NCBI GenBank assembly: GCA_003426165.1
Contig: QUAH01000012.1
Span: 1-64,000, forward strand
Origin: Candidatus Saccharicenans subterraneus
GTDB lineage: Bacteria; Acidobacteriota; Aminicenantia; Aminicenantales; Saccharicenantaceae
Direction: 5' to 3'
DNA length: 64,000 bases
The stretch's first letter is position 1. Each line of letters opens with the position of its first letter. Below the pieces are notes generated by a model, which did no database searches, was not told where the DNA came from, and saw nothing but the letters and a program-made list of their open reading frames with translations. The translations under genes were made by a program, and so were the position numbers. Below are positions 37,722 to 46,198 of this stretch, one piece after another.

Positions 37722-38764
37722 CAAACCTTTCCTGGAGTAGATTGGCTGCCCGGGAAAACCAGGCCCATGACTTCCCGGACTTCGGCCATGGTCTTTCCGG
37801 CCACTTCCCGGGCCTTCTTGTTTCCCTCTTCGAATATTTCCCAGACCAGTTTCGGGTGCTTTTCGTAGTAGGCCCGTTTTTCACGGAAAGAGGCAAATTC
37901 CTGGATCAGGGCCTCAATGACGACTTTCTTGCATTCCAGGCAACCTATGGACGCGCTGCGGCAGGCGGCAGCCAGCTCCTCCCGCTTCTCTTCTGGAACA
38001 AATGCCTTGTGCAGGGTGAAAACCGGACAGTCGTCCGGTTCGCCTGGGTCGGAGCGGCGTTTTCTCCTGGTGTCGGTGACCATGGGAGAAATTTTCTTCC
38101 GGATGGTTTCCGGCGAATCCTTGAGGTAGATGGCATTACCGTAGGACTTGCTCATCTTGCGCCCGTCGGTCCCGGCCAGCTTGGGGACCTCGGTCAGCAG
38201 CATCTGGGGCTCGGGAAAGACCTCTCCGTAGAAACGGTTGAACCGCCGGACTATTTCCCGGGCCAGCTCGATGTGGAAGGCCTGGTCTTCGCCGACCGGC
38301 ACCACCTCTGCCTTGTAAATTATGATGTCGGCGGTCTGCAGCAGGGGGTAACCGAGAAAGCCGTAGGTGTTCAGCTCCCGGTCCTGGATTTCCTGCTGCT
38401 GCTCCTTGAAGGTGGGGACCCTTTCCAGCCAGGGCAGCGGGGTGATCATGGACAACAGCAGGTGTAGCTCGGCGTGTTCCTTGACCTCCGACTGGATAAA
38501 CAGGACCGACTTTTCAGGGGCCAGCCCGGCCGACAGCCAGTCCAGGGCCACTTCAAAGGTATATTCCCTGATGACCTTCGGGTTTTCGTATTCAGAACTC
38601 AGGGCATGCCAGGGAACGATGGTGAAGAAACAGCGATGGGTCTCCTGGAGCTTGACCCAGCCCCGGAGGGCGCCCACGTAGTTTCCGAGATGCAGGGGAC
38701 CGGTGGGTCTCATCCCGCTCAAAACCGTTTTCTTGCGATGTTGACTCATGGCGACGGCACTCAA
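37721..38764 (-). CDS. trpS: Tryptophanyl-tRNA synthetase
   Basis: 347 aa, class I synthetase. HIGH-type motif in RPTGPLHLGNYVGAL and KMSKS in GRKMSKSYGNAI. The first in-frame start is TTG 38764, which overlaps the M50 stop. ATG 38749, five codons later, is an equally good start, and neither has a clear ribosome site. Part of the M50-trpS-scpA-scpB operon, an order seen in several phyla. Confidence 0.95.
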   Translation of the reverse strand: MSAVAMSQHRKKTVLSGMRPTGPLHLGNYVGALRGWVKLQETHRCFFTIVPWHALSSEYENPKVIREYTFEVALDWLSAGLAPEKSVLFIQSEVKEHAELHLLLSMITPLPWLERVPTFKEQQQEIQDRELNTYGFLGYPLLQTADIIIYKAEVVPVGEDQAFHIELAREIVRRFNRFYGEVFPEPQMLLTEVPKLAGTDGRKMSKSYGNAIYLKDSPETIRKKISPMVTDTRRKRRSDPGEPDDCPVFTLHKAFVPEEKREELAAACRSASIGCLECKKVVIEALIQEFASFREKRAYYEKHPKLVWEIFEEGNKKAREVAGKTMAEVREVMGLVFPGSQSTPGKV

Positions 38765-39435
38765 AAAAAGATTACGGCCAGAATTAAGTATTGTAAAGGC
38801 CTGATGATCAGGTCCAGGAAGCCCACGGAAATCAGGATGATTACTATCAGGAATCCATACGGCCTCAGCCTGGAATAACTATCAGCCAGGCGGTCAGGCA
38901 GCAGACCTTCCAGGACCCCGCTTCCGTCGAGTGGATACATGGGGATCAGGTTGAAAGCTACCAGGTAGGTGTTGATCAGAACCAGGTAGAACAGGATGAT
39001 GACCAGGCCCTGCAGTGGCTGCAATCCGGGCGGCAAACCACCCCGGGAAGTCAGGAAATTATAGAGGGCGGTGGTGGTAACCGGGCTGATCAGTTTCAGG
39101 ATTACTATCAGCAGCAGAGCGGAGACCGCTGCCAGTATGTTGGCGGCCGGTCCGGCCAGGGAAATCCAGAAGCCGTCTTTCCTCGGGTTCCTCAGGAAGT
39201 TGGGATTGACCGGGACCGGCTTGGCCCAGCCAAAAACCGGGGCCCCGAATACGGCCAGGAGAAGGGGAAGAATCACGGTGCCAAAGATGTCAATATGGGC
39301 CATCGGGTTCAAGGTTACCCGGCCGGCGGCCATGGCCGTCGGGTCCCCCAGCCGGTAAGCGGCCCAGCCGTGGGCTGCCTCGTGAATGGTGATGGCGAAC
39401 AGCAGGATGAACAGGCTAATTATAGTTGTAATCAT
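38761..39435 (-). CDS. M50-family (site-2-protease-like) intramembrane metalloprotease
   Basis: 224 aa, about six membrane segments. The zinc site HEAAH is at about residue 18 to 22 and the third ligand lies in NLIPMYPLDGSGV. There is no PDZ domain, so it belongs to the small YwhC/SREBP-cleaving-like group, not RseP. Substrate unknown. GAAAGAAG lies before ATG 39435. First gene of its operon. Confidence 0.92.
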   Translation of the reverse strand: MITTIISLFILLFAITIHEAAHGWAAYRLGDPTAMAAGRVTLNPMAHIDIFGTVILPLLLAVFGAPVFGWAKPVPVNPNFLRNPRKDGFWISLAGPAANILAAVSALLLIVILKLISPVTTTALYNFLTSRGGLPPGLQPLQGLVIILFYLVLINTYLVAFNLIPMYPLDGSGVLEGLLPDRLADSYSRLRPYGFLIVIILISVGFLDLIIRPLQYLILAVIFF

Positions 39436-39548
39436 CTTCTTTCAGGTCATTTTCTTATACCACAAGAACAGGGCATAAGTCTATGCCGGGGGAAGTTTTG
39501 GGCCAGATAATATGTCATTTGTGAGCACGCGGCCGAATTAAACCCGAA

Positions 39549-39563
39549 AAGTTGACACAACTT
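39549..39563. repeat. Inverted repeat AAGTTG-ACA-CAACTT
   Basis: A perfect six-base inverted repeat with a three-base centre, in the gap between the M50 operon start and the end of the GltB-like operon. It is about 115 bases upstream of the M50 gene. It could be an operator, with no other support. Confidence 0.35.
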
Positions 39564-39623
39564 ATAGCCTTAACCTTCTAAGAAATGAAGTTCTTGAAGG
39601 TGAAAATGCTGGCCGCTTGCCCT

Positions 39624-39660
39624 GAAAAAAAGCGAGCCTGGCCCTGTTCGGGTCAGGCTC
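39624..39660 (-). terminator. Intrinsic terminator of the nuoE-nuoF-ferredoxin-gltB-like operon
   Basis: GAGCCTGGCCC (39634-39644) pairs with GGGTCAGGCTC (39650-39660) over 11 positions with one G-U pair and a five-base loop. On the minus strand GC and seven T follow (plus 39625-39631 are A). It lies 28 bases past the last gene. Confidence 0.85.
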
Positions 39661-39688
39661 AGCCTTTTGGTTGATAGGAAAAGAGGAA

Positions 39689-41266
39689 TCAGGAATTGAG
39701 GATCTTATCCACTTCCTCTTTGTCGATGTCCTGGATGTACTTGATGCCGCTGATGCGGGCGGCTTCCATGGTCAGGGCCCCGATGTCATCCCGGGTGATG
39801 TAGCCCAGGGAGAACTTCCTGGCCCCGGCCATCAGCTGCCTCAGGCCCTGGTTCAGCCTCTTGAAGTAGGTGTAAACTCCGATGGCCCCGGGTGGCAGCT
39901 CGTTGAACCTCTCGCCGAACCTCTTCTTGAGCTCGGGAGCGGTGATGAAGATTTCTTCAACGCTGTTTCCGAACCTTTCCACGTAGACCGGGATCTGGCC
40001 GTCCTTGATGCGGCTGCCGATGGTCTTACCGACCATGGCCGCGGCCAGGGGCGAGCGGGCCATGCCCACGGCCTTGACGAAGGGAGCGCCCAGGGCAATG
40101 GCCTTGAAGATCTGGTCTTCAAAGGTTATGCCGCCGGCAAAGACGATATCCGGAACGTATTCGCCCTTCTTGGCCAGGTAATCGGCGTATTTATAGGTCA
40201 GCGACCAGATTTCCACTCCCGGAATGCCCCACTCGTTCATCATCCGCCAGGGGCTCATGCCGGTTCCGCCGCCGGCCCCGTCCACGGTCAGCATGTCGAT
40301 CCTGGCCTTGGAAGCGTACTTGACCGCCCGGGCCAGGTCGGCCGGACGGTAGGCGCCGGTCTTTAGGAAGACGTACTTGGCCCCGGCCTTTCTGAGCTCT
40401 TCCACCCGTTTCATGAAGCCCTCTTCTTCCACCATGCCCAGCCGGCTGTGACGTTCGAATTCCTTGAAGCTGCCCTTTTCAAAGGCCTGGATGACCAGGG
40501 GGTCTTCCGGGTCGGGCAGGACGATGTAGCCCCGTCTTTTCAGTTCCTGGGCTTTCTTCAGCGACTTGATCTTAACCTCGCCGCCGATGTCCTTGGCACC
40601 CTGGCCCCATTTCAGTTCGACGACCTGGACGCCCAGCTTCTCGATCACGTATTCCTGGACACCCAGCCTGGTGTCTTCCACGTTGGCCTGAACCACGACC
40701 GTTCCGTAACCGTCGTACCAGTTCTGGAAGGAGCGGACCCGCATTTCCATGTCGGGTGAGCGGACCACCCTTCCGTTCTTTATTTCGGCTTCCTCATCCA
40801 TGCCGCAGACATTTTCCCCGACGGTCAGGATGGCGCCGGAGATGGCCGCCCCGGTGGCCAGGCCGGCCCAGTTCTGCTTGGCCACGTTGGTGGAGCCCAT
40901 GCCGGAGATGACGAAAGGCACCCGCAGCTTGATTCCCTTGTCATGGCCGATGGCCGTTTCGATCGTCACCTTTTCAAAGGTGGCCAGGTCGCTGTCGGCC
41001 GGCACCCCCCAGGCCCCGGCGGCCGTGCCCATGATGTTGAAATGAGACAGGTCAACCGGGTAATCCTTTTCGGCGGCCGCGGTGATCAGGCCGAATGGCT
41101 GGGGGTAGAGGACCTCGGTGCCGCGGTAGGCCGATTTTCCGATTTCGCACATCCCGATACAGCCATCCACGCAGGTCACACACATCCCGCTGAAGGGACT
41201 GATGGAACCCTCGGTTCTATTCTTGGTTAAGGTGGCTGCGCTCCTGTTGATTTTTGTAAAGGTCAT
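39689..41266 (-). CDS. FMN-binding glutamate-synthase-family (GltB-like) subunit with N-terminal cysteine cluster
   Basis: 525 aa. The body is the glutamate synthase alpha/beta barrel that binds FMN: IMGTAAGAWG, VELKWGQGAKDIGGEVK, TVDGAGGGTGMSPW, IVFAGGIT and GAPFVKAVGMARSP. The N-terminus has C28-x2-C31-x3-C35-x3-C39, a likely iron-sulfur site. There is no class II amidotransferase domain, so glutamine hydrolysis would need another protein or free ammonia. AAAGGAGGT precedes ATG 41266. It is the last gene of an operon with NADH-oxidising subunits, so the expected acceptor of NADH electrons is this flavin. The true product is not proven. Confidence 0.87.
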   Translation of the reverse strand: MTFTKINRSAATLTKNRTEGSISPFSGMCVTCVDGCIGMCEIGKSAYRGTEVLYPQPFGLITAAAEKDYPVDLSHFNIMGTAAGAWGVPADSDLATFEKVTIETAIGHDKGIKLRVPFVISGMGSTNVAKQNWAGLATGAAISGAILTVGENVCGMDEEAEIKNGRVVRSPDMEMRVRSFQNWYDGYGTVVVQANVEDTRLGVQEYVIEKLGVQVVELKWGQGAKDIGGEVKIKSLKKAQELKRRGYIVLPDPEDPLVIQAFEKGSFKEFERHSRLGMVEEEGFMKRVEELRKAGAKYVFLKTGAYRPADLARAVKYASKARIDMLTVDGAGGGTGMSPWRMMNEWGIPGVEIWSLTYKYADYLAKKGEYVPDIVFAGGITFEDQIFKAIALGAPFVKAVGMARSPLAAAMVGKTIGSRIKDGQIPVYVERFGNSVEEIFITAPELKKRFGERFNELPPGAIGVYTYFKRLNQGLRQLMAGARKFSLGYITRDDIGALTMEAARISGIKYIQDIDKEEVDKILNS

Positions 41267-41320
41267 GGTTTTACCTCCTTTTTCCCTTGGTTGAGTTTAA
41301 TGATGAATCTATGGTTAAAG

Positions 41321-42004
41321 TCATGATTTTTTCTCCCGGACGCAGGTGCCGCAGCGGCCGGCATCATACATCCAGCACTGGAGCTCGTCGTAAAAATCCA
41401 GGCAGGTGGGCTCCATGGTCAGGCAGGCATTGCAGATGGCCGTTTCGGCCTGCGGTCCCTGGCAGCGCAACTGGCAGGCGGGGCAGATGTAGATGCAGCC
41501 CCCGCACAGGCGGCATTCTTCCGACCTGAGGTCAAAGGGCGTGGAGATTTTCCTCTGGTAGCCACGGTTCTGAAAGCCTATGGCTTTGCCGTCCATCTGC
41601 TCCTCGCACATCCGGACGCACAGCCCGCACAGGATGCATTCTTCGTTGCGAATCTTGAAGCGCATCCTGGTGACTCCGAATTTCGAGGCCAGGTCCTGGA
41701 TTACCTTGGAGTAGGGAGCCACCGACAGCATCAGCTCGATCATCATCCGCCGGGCCTGGACCACTCTTTTGGTGTCGGTGTGCACCACCAGGCCTTCTTC
41801 GGCCGGGTAGGTGCAGGAAGAGACCAGCTTGGCCCTTGGCCCTTCTCCTATTTCCACCAGGCAGAGGCGGCAGCCGCCGTAGGGAGTCAGCCCTTCGTGG
41901 TGGCAGAGGGTGGGAATTTCCAGGCCGTAGAACCTGGCCGTTTCCAGGATGGTCCAGCCTTCTTCGGCCTTGACTTCCACTCCGTTGATTTTCATGGTGA
42001 TCAT
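41321..42004 (-). CDS. HoxU/NuoG-N-terminal-like iron-sulfur subunit
   Basis: 227 aa. Residues 1-80 are a [2Fe-2S] ferredoxin domain (TLCHHEG, GGCRLCLVE, SSCTYPA). Two [4Fe-4S] motifs follow (CILCGLCVRMC and CRLCGGCIYICPACQLRC), and the last 55 residues are rich in extra cysteines (CNAC, C, C, CGTC). The hydrogenase H-cluster and NuoG molybdopterin-like parts are absent. ATG 42004 is chosen because GGGAGGTGA precedes it and it overlaps the nuoF-like stop as ATGA. It would wire NuoF to the GltB-like subunit. Confidence 0.85.
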   Translation of the reverse strand: MITMKINGVEVKAEEGWTILETARFYGLEIPTLCHHEGLTPYGGCRLCLVEIGEGPRAKLVSSCTYPAEEGLVVHTDTKRVVQARRMMIELMLSVAPYSKVIQDLASKFGVTRMRFKIRNEECILCGLCVRMCEEQMDGKAIGFQNRGYQRKISTPFDLRSEECRLCGGCIYICPACQLRCQGPQAETAICNACLTMEPTCLDFYDELQCWMYDAGRCGTCVREKKS

Positions 42005-43908
42005 GGCTTCACCTCCCTGACGATGGTTATGGCCTCTTCGCGCTGGGCCTCGATGGCCTCGAACCGGCAGGCTTCCAGGCAGGCTCCACACTTGATGCAC
42101 TTATCGTAGAGAATCAGGTGGACATCCTTCCTGGTACCCTGGATGGCCCCGGTCGGGCAGGCCCGCTTGCAAGCCTCGCAGCCGGTGCATTTTTCGGGGA
42201 TGACCGCGTAGCGGATGAGGTTCTTGCAGACCCCGGCCGGGCAGCGCTTCTCGTAGATGTGGGCTTCGTATTCATCGCGGAAGTACCTCAGGGTGGACAG
42301 GACCGGGTTGGCCGCGGTCTGACCCAGGCCGCACATCGAAGCCTCCTTGGTGGCCAGGGCCAGTTCTTCCAGCAATTCCAGGTCTCCCGGCTGGCCCAGG
42401 CCCTCGGTTATGTCCCTGACGATTTCCCACATCCTCTGGGTCCCTTCCCGGCAGGAGATGCATTTGCCGCAGCTTTCGTCGCGCAGGAAGTTGAGAAAGT
42501 ACTTGGCCACGTCGACCATGCAGGTCTTCTCGTCCATGACGATCATGCCGCCCGAGCCCATGATGGAACCGGCCGCGGTCAGGGATTCGTAATCGATGAT
42601 CTGGTCCAGCATGGAGGCCGGCAGGCAACCACCCGATGGTCCCCCGGTCTGGACCGCCTTGAAGGCCTTGCCCTCGGGGATGCCGCCCCCGATGTCGTAG
42701 ATTATCTCCCTCAGGGTGATGCCCATTGGCACTTCCACCAGGCCGGTGTTGTTTATCTTCCCGACCAGGGAAAAGATCTTGGTGCCCTTGCTGCCGCTGG
42801 TTCCGATGCTGGAGAACCAGTCAGCACCGTTCAGCATAATTAAAGGAATGTTGGCCCAGGTCTCGACGTTGTTGATGCAGGTGGGTTTTCGCCACAGGCC
42901 CTTCTGGGCGGGGAAGGGTGGTCTCTGTCGGGGTTCGCCCACCCGGCCTTCGATCGAGGCTATCAGGGCTGTTTCCTCGCCGCAGACAAAAGCCCCGGCT
43001 CCCTTGGCCAGGTGCAGGTCGAGGCTGAAATCGGTTCCCAGGATTTTTTCACCGAGAAGCCCGGCCTTGTACAGCTGTTCCAGGGCCAGGGTCACGTGGC
43101 GGACGGCCAGGGGATACTCGTCACGCACGTAGAGGTAACCCTCGCGGGCCCCGATGGCCAGGGCTCCAATCATCATCCCTTCCAGGACCCGGTAAGGGTT
43201 GCCCTCGAGAACGCTCCGGTCCATGTAGGCCCCGGGGTCGCCTTCGTCGCCGTTGCAGATGATGTACTTAATGTCGCCGGGCGCGCGGCGGGTGGCTTCC
43301 CACTTCAGGCCGGTGGGAAAGCCGGCGCCGCCCCGGCCCCGAAGCCCTGATTGTTTGACCGTCTGGATGATTTCTTCGGGCTTCATCCTGGTCAGGACCT
43401 TGATAAACGGCCGGAAGCCGCCGATGGCCAGGTATTCCAGCAGGCTGGTCGGGTCGACGAAGACATTGTCGCCCAGGACGATTCTCTTCTGCTTCTGGTA
43501 GAAGGGGATCTCGTTCTCGTACCAGGCCCGTTCTTTGGTGAGCGGGTCCCGGTGCAGGAATTTTTCCACGACCCGGCCTTCGACCAGGGTCTCCTTGACT
43601 ATGGTCCGGACATCGGGCGGGGTCAGTTTCTGGTAAAAAATCCGGTCCGGGTAGATGATGAGGTTAGGCTCGGCCTCGCAGAACCCGTGACAGCCGGTGA
43701 TGCGGATGGCCACCTGGTCCTTCAGGCCCTCTTCCCGGAGAGCCTTTTTCAGGGCCTCGATGACCTTGAGCGAGCCGCGGGCCTGCCCGCAGGTTCCGGA
43801 GGAGACCACGATGACCCTCTTCTTCTTTTCCTGCTGGCGGGCGGCTTCCTGTTGTTCTATGGCCTTTTTGAGCTCTTCTACATTTTTGAATTTTTTTATC
43901 CGTTTCAT
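42001..43908 (-). CDS. NuoF/HydB-type NADH-binding flavoprotein with ferredoxin ends
   Basis: 635 aa. An N-terminal thioredoxin-like [2Fe-2S] domain (SGTCGQARG, TGCHGFCEAEP) is followed by the NADH- and FMN-binding core (GRGGAGFPTGLKW, GDEGDPGAYMDRSVLEGNPY), the [4Fe-4S] site ESCGKCISCREGT, and a C-terminal two-cluster ferredoxin (CTGCEACKRACP, CIKCGACLEACR). This is the layout of HydB/HndC subunits of bifurcating NADH enzymes. ATG 43908 is chosen. The longer open frame upstream only runs antisense-like through nuoE and lacks coding character. Starts eight bases after nuoE. Confidence 0.92.
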   Translation of the reverse strand: MKRIKKFKNVEELKKAIEQQEAARQQEKKKRVIVVSSGTCGQARGSLKVIEALKKALREEGLKDQVAIRITGCHGFCEAEPNLIIYPDRIFYQKLTPPDVRTIVKETLVEGRVVEKFLHRDPLTKERAWYENEIPFYQKQKRIVLGDNVFVDPTSLLEYLAIGGFRPFIKVLTRMKPEEIIQTVKQSGLRGRGGAGFPTGLKWEATRRAPGDIKYIICNGDEGDPGAYMDRSVLEGNPYRVLEGMMIGALAIGAREGYLYVRDEYPLAVRHVTLALEQLYKAGLLGEKILGTDFSLDLHLAKGAGAFVCGEETALIASIEGRVGEPRQRPPFPAQKGLWRKPTCINNVETWANIPLIMLNGADWFSSIGTSGSKGTKIFSLVGKINNTGLVEVPMGITLREIIYDIGGGIPEGKAFKAVQTGGPSGGCLPASMLDQIIDYESLTAAGSIMGSGGMIVMDEKTCMVDVAKYFLNFLRDESCGKCISCREGTQRMWEIVRDITEGLGQPGDLELLEELALATKEASMCGLGQTAANPVLSTLRYFRDEYEAHIYEKRCPAGVCKNLIRYAVIPEKCTGCEACKRACPTGAIQGTRKDVHLILYDKCIKCGACLEACRFEAIEAQREEAITIVREVKP

Positions 43909-43916
43909 GGCCGGCC

Positions 43917-44390
43917 TCACTTTCGGTACCTGCCGAGGATGGTGGGGACTTTCCTGATGCTGGTATGGGCATGGTAGTCGCCGTCGACCACTACCACCGG
44001 GCCGATGGCGCAGCAGCCCAGGCAGGCCACGGTTTCCAGCGACCATTCGCCGTCTTCGGTGGTCTCTCCCCGGCGAATGTTGAGCTGACGTTCAAACTCT
44101 TCCAGGATTTTTGGAGCCCCGCGGACGTGACAGGCCGTACCCATGCAGACGGTAGCCACGTGCCGGCCCTTGGGGGTCAGGCTGAAGGCCCGGTAAAAGG
44201 TGGCCACGGAGATAATGTCAATCAGCGGAATTTTCAGCAACTTGGAGAGGGTCTTCAGGGCCTCTGCCGGCAAATAATGATAAACGGCCTGGATGTCCTG
44301 GAGGATGGCAATCAGCTTGTTCTTGTTATAACCGTGCCTTTCCACTATTTCCTGGAGGCTATCCAGGTTGATGGTTTGATGAACACTCAA
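43917..44390 (-). CDS. NuoE/HydC-type [2Fe-2S] thioredoxin-like subunit
   Basis: 157 aa. Helical N-terminus, then a thioredoxin-like fold with the [2Fe-2S] ligands C-x4-C (CMGTACHVRG) and C-x3-C (CLGCC). Works with NuoF in electron transfer from NADH. The start is TTG 44390 with GGGAGG upstream. First gene of the four-gene operon, behind a leader of about 220 bases. Confidence 0.93.
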   Translation of the reverse strand: MSVHQTINLDSLQEIVERHGYNKNKLIAILQDIQAVYHYLPAEALKTLSKLLKIPLIDIISVATFYRAFSLTPKGRHVATVCMGTACHVRGAPKILEEFERQLNIRRGETTEDGEWSLETVACLGCCAIGPVVVVDGDYHAHTSIRKVPTILGRYRK

Positions 44391-44611
44391 AACAGGCCTC
44401 CCTTTTTATGGAATTGTTTTTAATAAAGCCCTTCCAGGTGGAATGAATGAGCAACACCCTTCTTGAATGAATCACGGTCAGGTCATCGCGGTTGCGGACC
44501 GGAATGCAGGCGGGGATGGATGGAAATTCCCAATCTAATGATATACACCAACCAGCAAGACTGGTAATAATGTATAACTCCTTCTTAACCTATAATACCC
44601 TAATGATAAGA
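44391..44611 (-). promoter_or_regulatory. Long structured 5' leader of the nuoE operon
   Basis: From the promoter at 44618-44645 to the start codon at 44390 the transcript has about 220 untranslated bases. It contains the nested inverted repeat TATACA (44542-44547), ACCAG (44551-44555), CTGGT (44561-44565), TGTATA (44571-44576), which can fold into a two-part stem. It also has GAATGA-type short repeats near 44440-44470. No known riboswitch is recognised, and none of the rest is coding. Confidence 0.5.
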
Positions 44612-44617
44612 TTTTTT

Positions 44618-44645
44618 TATATATGAGCTGGAAAATGATTGTCAA
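44618..44645 (-). promoter_or_regulatory. Sigma-70-type promoter of the nuoE operon
   Basis: On the minus strand TTGACA (plus 44640-44645), 16 bases, TATATA (plus 44618-44623). TATAAA two bases further is an alternative -10. Confidence 0.6.
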
Positions 44646-44832
44646 GAAAAATTTTTCAATAATGGGGAATGGTATTAAAGGATTTGATTAAATGATATTA
44701 AGGAAGACCGGTGAATATTTTAAGCGGGCCAGCAGGGTTGAGAACAGAAGCCGGAGAGCTGTAAAGGTCAAATCATAATCTTGTAATTTAAGCTTGAGGA
44801 CATGTTCAGCTGGCGGCAGGCCGAGAAATTAA

Positions 44833-44838
44833 TATAAT
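44833..44838 (+). promoter_or_regulatory. -10 box of the URO-D-family gene
   Basis: TATAAT, a perfect -10 box, lies 20 bases before ATG 44858. No good -35 is seen, so the promoter may need an activator. Confidence 0.4.
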
Positions 44839-44857
44839 TTTCTATGAAGAGAGATTC

Positions 44858-45964
44858 ATGAAACCCAGGGAAAGGGTCAGGCTGGCCCTGAGCCACGAGG
44901 AGCCGGATAGATGTCCGCTGCAGTTGAGCTTCACTCCAGAATTTGCCGACCGGCTTAGGGAATCCCTGAGATTGGGCCCGGAAGCCCACAACCCCCATGG
45001 CCGGGGCAACAGTTACCTCCTGGAACGGCTAACCGGCTGCGACCTTCTTCTGACTTCAGTTGGCTGGGCCAATTCTTATTATGCCACCGGCCTGTACAGC
45101 CAGGATGGCCTGTCCTACGTGGATGAATGGGGCGTGGGCTGGCGAAACGTGGAGTACGAAACCAGGTTCGGCCGGGGGCGTTATACCGAAATCGTTGGTC
45201 ACCCGCTGGCCGATGACAGGGCCATTGACTCCTACCGGGCACCCGACCCCGACCGACCGGAGCTCTATGCCGAGGCCCGGAGGACTGTTGAACAATTCGG
45301 TGAGGAGTACTGGATAGTAGGGGTGGTGGTGACCACCATTTTTGAAACCGCCTGGGCTTTGAGGGGGCTGGAGCGGACGCTACTGGACATGGTAAGAGAC
45401 CCGGAGCTGGTGGACAGGCTGTTTGATATTCCCTTTAGGTATCATCTGCAGGTGGCCAGAAACCTGGCCGGGCTGGGGGTGGATATGATCTGGCTGGGCG
45501 ATGATGTCGGGGCCCAGGACCGGATGCTGATTTCCCCGGCTCACTGGCGAAGATTCCTGAAGCCTCGGATGGCCGAGATTATCGCCACCCTGAAAAAGAT
45601 TAACCCGGCTATTAAGATTGCCTACCACTCGGACGGGAATATTTATCCGATAATCCCGGACCTGGTGGAAATCGGACTGGATGTTCTCAACCCGGTTCAG
45701 CCCCGGTCCATGGATCCGGCCCGGCTCAAGAGGGAATTCGGCGACCGCCTCTGTTTCTGGGGGACACTGGACCTGCAGTATACCCTGCCTTTTGGAACGC
45801 CGGATGAAGTCAGAAGTGAGGTCCTGGATAGGCTCAGATCTGTGGGCCGGCAGGGCGGACTCATAATCGGGCCCACCCACCATCTGCAGCTCGACGTTCC
45901 GCTGGAAAATTTCTGGGCCATGGTCGGGACGGTCAGAAATACCTCTTACCGGGATCTCGAGTAA
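44858..45964 (+). CDS. Uroporphyrinogen decarboxylase (URO-D) family protein, MtaA/CmuA-like
   Basis: 368 aa. Conserved start MKPRERVRLALSHEEPDR and the C-terminal HSDGNIYPIIPDLVEIGLD and NPVQP segments place it in the URO-D superfamily. The spread of the family in anaerobes is mostly corrinoid methyltransferases and enzymes of unknown role, not haem synthesis. No corrinoid protein gene lies beside it, so a methyl-group substrate is only a guess. Monocistronic and divergent from the nuoE operon. Confidence 0.87.
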   Translation: MKPRERVRLALSHEEPDRCPLQLSFTPEFADRLRESLRLGPEAHNPHGRGNSYLLERLTGCDLLLTSVGWANSYYATGLYSQDGLSYVDEWGVGWRNVEYETRFGRGRYTEIVGHPLADDRAIDSYRAPDPDRPELYAEARRTVEQFGEEYWIVGVVVTTIFETAWALRGLERTLLDMVRDPELVDRLFDIPFRYHLQVARNLAGLGVDMIWLGDDVGAQDRMLISPAHWRRFLKPRMAEIIATLKKINPAIKIAYHSDGNIYPIIPDLVEIGLDVLNPVQPRSMDPARLKREFGDRLCFWGTLDLQYTLPFGTPDEVRSEVLDRLRSVGRQGGLIIGPTHHLQLDVPLENFWAMVGTVRNTSYRDLE

Positions 45965-46198
45965 GATCGCCATCCTTCTTGGGCACAGCTATTCAGCCAG
46001 ACTGCGGGGCGGTTAAAAAATGTGCAAATTTATATGGCCCTGATACTTTCCCGGGCCGGCCATTCTGGGGCGGGCAATAAGAATCAATTGAGAACGGGGA
46101 TTAAAGGCTGAAGAACCTTGATGTCTTTAATATTACGTTGAACCCGGATTTCAGCCAGAAATAATCGCCGCACCCGGTCCCGTGCCCCTGGTAGCAAC

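Noticed and set aside
43909-44046. N-terminal extension of the NuoF-like frame by 46 codons
   Set aside because: It overlaps nuoE, is rich in Arg, Pro and Gly as expected of a wrong frame, and the inner ATG 43908 gives the standard NuoF start.
39689-44390. An NADH-dependent [FeFe]-hydrogenase operon
   Set aside because: HydB- and HydC-like subunits are present, but no H-cluster motifs occur. The large subunit is GltB-like.
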